Shown here: positions 17,301-20,140 of the stretch, piece after piece
How the letters are laid out: each line of letters begins with the position of its first letter
How positions within the stretch are numbered: position 1 is the first letter of the stretch
Source of the DNA: a virus
Virus record (IMG/VR): IMGVR_UViG_3300042397_000282
Span: 1-20,140 of that record
Reading direction: 5' to 3' (one strand)
Length of the DNA: 20,140 bases
Program-made: the position numbers and the translations under genes
Notes under the pieces: generated by a model
The model's input: the letters and a program-made list of their open reading frames with translations, nothing else
Database searches by the model: none
Told to the model about the DNA's origin: nothing

Positions 17301-19731
17301 AACCTGGAATATAAATCTGAGATAGAATTATTTCGTCTTCGCTTATTCTTGGGGTAATTGGACGTTGATCTTCTTCACCTTTAATCAAAGATGCTTTACC
17401 ATATGAATCCATTGTAATTGCATCGATTCTCGATAAGTAATGTTCAATGTCACAAGTAATACTAGATTGAATTGATGGTACTAAATAATTGCCACTAAAT
17501 GATTTATCATATGCACCAACTGCAGTAGCAACGATACCAGCAGATGATACTGTTAAATCAGTATAATCTACCAGCGGGTCTCTATCAACATGTGGTCTGA
17601 AGTCAAAACAATTTCTTAAACTGAAAAGTACTCCACTGCTTGAAGTATATGTATCAAGATCTGAAGAACGAATTTTACCAGAAGGTAACACCGGCGTCAC
17701 ATCATCAATCGGATAACTATTAACTGTAAAGAAATTTTGACCAGTAGAAGTATTAACCTGGAATACGCCAAGTTTAATTACGAGCTGTTGCCCGTTTGCT
17801 GGTCTTGGGCGACCAGGAATATATTCCATGTATGAAATATCGTAGTAGTGATCTGTTTCATTCTGATACAGCTTAAAACTATCGGTGTAATCTGTTCCGC
17901 CAACACCTGCTGTTATAGAAATAATTTTATAAACATCTGGGAAACCAAGACTATACACAGTCTTTACAGTAGTATGATTAACTTTTATGAACGGTTGTAC
18001 AGCAACTTTATTATGAGGTGTTGCAACAAGAATTCTTTTGTTAAAGTAAATATCTATACCAGGATCAGATCCAGCTGAAGGGTCTAAATTAATTGTAAGC
18101 TGCGAGTTGTTAAGACTTGTAGAATAATTTAAAACAGGGATAAATGTATTAGAAGCATCTACAACTACAATATCACCTTGGTTTAAACCAAAGTCTTCGC
18201 CAACAGATGCAGTAAGAGTAACAGAGTTATTAGCTTGTACAGCTGACACTTGAGATCTTACAGGAAGAGTTGTGTCAGTTATTTCCTTGATATACGGAGT
18301 ACCTGTATCAAAAACAACAGCAGCTTTTGAATTAGATTTAACTGTAGAATTTGCAGCAATAGTAATTATACCGCTACTTGAAACTACGCGAACTACAGAT
18401 CCAAAAACGTTTGGCGAAATCATTTGTACACCAAACAAATATAATTTAGTTGGTGTGATGTTTCTTATATGAGCTTCACCAATTTTTACTCCACTAACGT
18501 TTTGTAAATCTGCTGTTGCATAATTAATATCTACTGTACCACTGATGTCTATAATATCAACATATGAACCATAATCAACCGTAGTTGCTTGGTTTTGCTG
18601 TAAAGTAGTATTTTGAACTTGATCAATTGTAAAATCAATTTGACCATTGTTTACTACTCTAAATCCTTTAACGTAAGCAGTACCCTTACCAAGCAAAGCT
18701 ACAAGCTGATCGTTTCTACGATCTAAATCAACTTTAAATTTGTCTAGAATGTAATTGCCAGATTCTTCATATGTTCTTTTTGCTAATTCTTCTGCAATTG
18801 AGTTAAACTGAGTAACATCACGCAACTGAACAGCAGAACCGTTTTGGTAACGAATAAGAGTAAAGAAAGTTGGATCTAAGTCTGCGACTGGAGTAGCTCT
18901 TGCAACTAGCTCTGGAACCATTCTAAGTCTATCAGCTCCTGGCGCGTTTTCGTTTGCAGAGCCGTTAGCATTGTCATTTAAGCTATTATCTTGTAAAGAG
19001 CTAATTAGACTTTCTAAAACCTCATAACCAACTGAAACATCATCTGGTTGATCTGTGTATTTAGAAACTACAAGTGTCTGATCTGCAGTAAATAAGAAAT
19101 GTCCTTTTTGGAAAATAACACCAGACGATGCTCTAATACCAAATGATCTTCCTGTTGGCGCTACTTGAAGAGTAACGTTAATATTCTGAATATTTAGTTC
19201 TGTACTGTAAAGAGTAGAACCATTATATTTTTTACGACTAATTTGTAAGTTTTCGCCAGGTATAAACGCTTTATAGCTACTTGTTTCATTAGTATTTAAG
19301 TAGTTAATAAAAAATGTGTTAAGATCTGGTGGGCGAGTTTCAAAACCACGAGACGCTGTAATAATAGAAGCTATAAGACCCGACTGAACACCTTGTATTT
19401 CGTATACAACATCAATTTCAGTTTCAATACCAGAAAGAATTTCTGTACTAGGTCCACTAATATATGACTCAACGTCAAATCCAGTTTTGTCAACAAGTTT
19501 TACGTACTGCAATCCATTAAGCACTGTAAAGTTACAGCCTTTAATAATTGTACCTTCTTGGTAAATATTGTCACCAAACTGCTCTACCTGGTTTTGAAGA
19601 ATCGTTTGAAGTTGAGTTAGTTCACGAGCCTGAACAGCATATGCTGGTTTAAATAGGATCTTGTAGAACTGTTTTTCGACGTCAAAGTCATCAAAATACG
19701 GTGCAATATTTAAATTTGTGTTAATAGGCAT
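14386..19731 (-). CDS. DUF4815-type baseplate/tail structural protein (1781 aa)
   Basis: Residues 5-66 carry the DUF4815 N-terminal pattern: IAPYFDDFDVEKQFYKILFK, then AYAVQARELTQLQTILQNQV and IYQEGTIIKG. Other segments familiar from T4-like marine phages are RPRPANGQ near 640, NCFDFRPHVDRDPL near 709, a helical MRDIEKIEKRIEGLEYYISL near 840 with RFKNGYIVDPM after it, GLRPGARHYFFFDGVDVN near 1090, and ISKIDLYFKRK near 1235. The last 150-180 residues look like a beta-sandwich (FEGVNTYSSSSNLNDYKEFR). A Thr-rich stretch, TTTVAGLTTTTTT, lies near residue 1035. In these phages the gene sits just after baseplate wedge genes, so it probably forms the baseplate periphery or links to fibres; that role is inferred. 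An AAGGA Shine-Dalgarno overlaps the previous stop, 10 bases before the ATG. Confidence 0.9.
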   Translation of the reverse strand: MPINTNLNIAPYFDDFDVEKQFYKILFKPAYAVQARELTQLQTILQNQVEQFGDNIYQEGTIIKGCNFTVLNGLQYVKLVDKTGFDVESYISGPSTEILSGIETEIDVVYEIQGVQSGLIASIITASRGFETRPPDLNTFFINYLNTNETSSYKAFIPGENLQISRKKYNGSTLYSTELNIQNINVTLQVAPTGRSFGIRASSGVIFQKGHFLFTADQTLVVSKYTDQPDDVSVGYEVLESLISSLQDNSLNDNANGSANENAPGADRLRMVPELVARATPVADLDPTFFTLIRYQNGSAVQLRDVTQFNSIAEELAKRTYEESGNYILDKFKVDLDRRNDQLVALLGKGTAYVKGFRVVNNGQIDFTIDQVQNTTLQQNQATTVDYGSYVDIIDISGTVDINYATADLQNVSGVKIGEAHIRNITPTKLYLFGVQMISPNVFGSVVRVVSSSGIITIAANSTVKSNSKAAVVFDTGTPYIKEITDTTLPVRSQVSAVQANNSVTLTASVGEDFGLNQGDIVVVDASNTFIPVLNYSTSLNNSQLTINLDPSAGSDPGIDIYFNKRILVATPHNKVAVQPFIKVNHTTVKTVYSLGFPDVYKIISITAGVGGTDYTDSFKLYQNETDHYYDISYMEYIPGRPRPANGQQLVIKLGVFQVNTSTGQNFFTVNSYPIDDVTPVLPSGKIRSSDLDTYTSSSGVLFSLRNCFDFRPHVDRDPLVDYTDLTVSSAGIVATAVGAYDKSFSGNYLVPSIQSSITCDIEHYLSRIDAITMDSYGKASLIKGEEDQRPITPRISEDEIILSQIYIPGYPALSQKEAAEQGKFSCAVQVTPQGTRNYTMRDIEKIEKRIEGLEYYISLNQLEQDSENLMILDENGLTRFKNGYIVDPMNDARIANTNDPNHKAAIHFDKKILTPALNTFPLDLRYKSGSSASIFPSVNDAEVATLSRNAHVKLLGQPYATNFRNCVSNFWKYQGNAFISPSHDMAHDTVTNPVPLTIDIASVFQDLQEVFPITGTIWSGQVTEGRSTTTVAGLTTTTTTPRTEAGIIQTLAVNDGDVNAVGDFVTNINFQPYMRSRDVKIFISGLRPGARHYFFFDGVDVNTHVSPGTSADSARNVEKFSTAGGAVLADSNGVLRAVFTIPEGQFFVGDRVLTVVDVNQYSSIESASTSKANITYHAYNISTSKTTISTRMPEFTVNETATSRNLAARVQSVTEAGDPLAQTFFIKKGMGRGSNSVFISKIDLYFKRKSATNGVTITLREVVNGYPSAIILPFSKLHIAATDVNVSDDATAITEVNFDAPVRMDVEKEYAVVIEPDANDPNYLHFTSKVGGTDLTAGPTQGQSVVMDWGDGVLFTSTNNRAWSSVQDEDLKFTLYRHDFNAATGTVTLTNDDHEFFTLSNWDGRFVAGEYVYKAVSAGYTVSMVLNTSVITQSGNDFNVDYSAGDYILVSNSGGRSDIFKIASVDSSTQLTTTKPTSFAVSNGTGVPVVAGVVSHYNKYNRSELHVKESSSTPSKPFLAGDVIVGVSSGTEGTIGSVNNINLSYVQPLIQKANDAVTNTTINGTFTDPANVVNTYNMPMQFGDNNAFTRKGVVIYSKSNNFINPKPFEINVEMSNQSNTTASPIVDLELSTLLAYQFKVTNNSATTSKYISKMIELAESLDAEDLNLYLTGYRPNNTQIKVYIRPQHTQDSAAFDTIDWIELELFEGVNTYSSSSNLNDYKEFRYKVADANKDGGGVLTYTSSAGTFSSYRKFAIRIDLLADNIHNAPFVKDYRGIALT

Positions 19732-19744
19732 CTATTTGATTTCC

Positions 19745-20140
19745 TTAAAATTCTAAGACCAACTTATATTCTTCTCGTGAAGTTTCTGCTCTTTCTAAAG
19801 GAAAGAAATCTTCCATAAAGTATACCGTACCCGATCTTTGTGTATATCTTGATTCAATAACATTATTAGCTACTGGTGTATTTATCTTTATTCTTTGGCC
19901 GGTTTGATTAACTAAATCTTTTGTAAAATCTAATGATATATCATTATTAGCTTGATTTGTATACGGACCCATGTAATTAGAAAGGTATATTGTATTAGCA
20001 CTTGGCTTTATTTCATGCACTATTGCACTAAATACAACATCATTGTTAACGTCTGTTTGTGTAACAACACCATTAACAATAACTTTAGCATATTCATCTG
20101 TAGTAACTGCTATGCGGTTATCAAACACGTTTGGTGATAC
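19745..20140 (-). CDS. C-terminal end of a virion protein, possibly baseplate wedge gp8-like (partial)
   Basis: The frame is open from the window edge to the TAA at 19747-19745, giving 132 codons with no start inside the window that needs to be used; an internal GTG at 20128 is probably not the true start. The fragment looks beta-rich (ANTIYLSNYMGPY). It ends with SGTVYFMEDFFPLERAETSR and EEYKLVLEF, which resembles the C-terminus of T4-type gp8 baseplate wedge proteins (a pattern like G-x-hhYhE-x-x-x-P-h-x-R, E-x-hKLhhEF). A gp8 immediately before a DUF4815 gene would fit marine T4-like gene order. The identification rests on a short motif remembered without alignment, so it is tentative; that this is a real coding end is well supported. 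Confidence 0.8.
   Translation of the reverse strand, partial: VSPNVFDNRIAVTTDEYAKVIVNGVVTQTDVNNDVVFSAIVHEIKPSANTIYLSNYMGPYTNQANNDISLDFTKDLVNQTGQRIKINTPVANNVIESRYTQRSGTVYFMEDFFPLERAETSREEYKLVLEF

Overview
The window looks like part of the late structural (baseplate and tail-fibre) region of a T4-like marine myovirus. All supported genes lie on the minus strand, so the transcriptional order runs from high to low coordinates. The DNA is AT-rich and almost fully coding: genes abut or overlap by 1 to 4 bases, and the largest gap is 33 bases. The protein types point to the large marine T4-like phages of cyanobacteria or SAR11/Pelagibacter. They include a DUF4815-type baseplate/tail protein, a giant virion protein with repeated Cys-x-Arg-Asp helical modules, an S74 intramolecular-chaperone fibre, the I-x-L-x-D-I ... 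EFGG ... SLSNFYG N-terminal signature, a collagen-like fibre and a TATAAATA late promoter. The sequence does not say which host.

In transcription order: (1) 20140-19745 is the C-terminal end of a virion protein, possibly the gp8-like baseplate wedge subunit. (2) 19731-14386 is a 1781-residue DUF4815-type protein. (3) 14389-14195 is a 64-residue coiled-coil protein. (4) 14194-12956 is a fibre/spike protein with a C-terminal self-cleaving S74 chaperone. (5) 12952-12230 is a tyrosine-rich probable fibre protein. (6) 12225-11500 is an unrecognised 241-residue protein. (7) A perfect T4-type late promoter lies at 11504-11497. (8) 11466-1672 is a giant 3264-residue modular virion protein. (9) 1672-1250 is a 140-residue small structural protein. 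(10) 1250-1 is a collagen-like fibre protein that runs off the window.

The likely common role is building the outer baseplate and the host-recognition fibres. The DUF4815 protein probably sits at the baseplate periphery. The coiled-coil, S74, EFGG-type, giant and collagen-like proteins look like fibre, spike or decoration parts. The late promoter would start a second late transcript carrying the giant gene, the 140-residue gene and the collagen-like gene, whose stops and starts are fused as TAATG.

The most interesting object is the 3264-residue protein. It starts with a low-complexity beta-helix-like stem, continues with a pectate-lyase-like beta-helix domain, and then has eleven Cys-x-Arg-Asp helical modules plus one degenerate copy. 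Five beta-rich cassettes of about 90-100 residues sit between particular modules and account for nearly all of the irregular spacing. I saw no tRNA, CRISPR array, insertion sequence, integrase, defence gene or strong terminator.
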